Made by a program: the position numbers and the translations under genes
In this document: positions 63,716 through 64,000 of the stretch, one piece after another
Layout of the letters: every line of letters starts with the position of its first letter
Numbering within the stretch: the first letter of the stretch is position 1
From: Prorocentrum cordatum
Taxonomy: Eukaryota; Sar; Dinophyceae; Prorocentrales; Prorocentraceae
DNA length: 64,000 nt
Assembly: GCA_963575745.1 (NCBI GenBank)
Contig: CAUYUJ010006524.1
Coordinates: 208,501-272,500, forward strand
Direction of reading: 5' to 3'
The notes under the pieces: model-generated
The model's database searches: none
The model's input: the letters and a program-made list of their open reading frames with translations, nothing else
What the model was told of the DNA's origin: nothing

Positions 63716-64000
63716 TATCACGAGGGGTTTTCTATTATTATGTATGTACACACCAGAAAACACCTTCAGGAGAGGCCCCCGCTGGCGCGCGAGGCCAGCG
63801 CCGCTCGCAGGATCGCGAGGGCGGGGGCGGGCTTCGAGGCCCCCCGCGAGGCCCTGGGCGCCGCAGCCGAAGGCGCCGGGAGGCTCCGCTGGAGCGCTCC
63901 GCGCCAGGACGGGCTCCAGGGCCCCGCGCCCGCGGCGGGGCACGGCCCCGGCGCGTCGCGCCGAGGCGGCCGCCAGGGCGCCGCGCGCGGCGCCCAGGGC
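63716..64000. other. Open GC-rich frame running off the window
   Basis: From about 63765 a plus frame reads PPLAREASAARRIARAGAGF, then EAPREALGAAAEGAGRLRWS, and stays open to the end. Ala/Arg/Gly-rich; either a coding edge or simply GC-rich DNA. Confidence 0.25.

Overview
The window looks like a stretch of nuclear genome from a dinoflagellate, and I see no bacterial or organellar gene order. The pointers are: high GC by eye; very few genes and much tandem and dispersed repeat; a degenerate reverse transcriptase of the 'PNALHRRPP / VDN' type that I know from dinoflagellate genomes, followed by a DNA-methyltransferase-like segment; a LINE tail with a CCHC motif; and a sequence matching the dinoflagellate spliced leader at 17 of 21 positions (52096-52116). 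A high-GC species such as Prorocentrum is a guess from composition only. No rRNA, tRNA, CRISPR array, origin or operon was found.

Layout. 1-6.2 kb: GC-rich spacer, short-period arrays, a (GAT)n block, two unidentified exon-like frames and copies of a short inverted-repeat element (family R1). 6.36-10.0 kb: the best coding relic, an RT-plus-methyltransferase-like retroelement broken by several frame changes. 10-21 kb: GC-rich sequence without a firm gene, a foldback element (13.87-14.83 kb), a long hairpin (16.02 kb), a ~100 bp array (17.9-19.0 kb) and a second short inverted-repeat family (R3). 21.2-23.25 kb: minus-strand gene-like region of unknown function. 27-29.3 kb: minus-strand coding fragments split by an R1 element, then a 5'-truncated LINE. 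33.7-35.8 kb: a gene-like frame with paired CxxC motifs, with a foldback element inserted just upstream. 36.7-42 kb: four copies of a ~750 bp repeat (B) and one composite element (A) with a 17-unit 89 bp array. 44.3-50.1 kb: nested short-period arrays, 11 bp arrays and GAT blocks. 52.67-53.16 kb: a frameshifted coding fragment. 53.3-54.7 kb: degenerate repeats. 55.4-57.1 kb: the second A element. 58.4-61.2 kb: a 66 bp array and a domain built on 5 bp words. 61.2-64 kb: mixed repeats and open GC-rich sequence at the window end.

How the parts relate. Nearly every recognisable coding stretch is a decayed mobile element or a dinoflagellate-type hypothetical gene with frame breaks (introns or decay). 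The rest is a mosaic of small non-autonomous inverted-repeat elements (R1, R3, 33.9 kb foldback), repeats shared between distant parts of the window, and microsatellites. No intact, confidently functional protein-coding gene is visible. Boundaries of repeats were set by eye and are good to roughly 10-20 bases.
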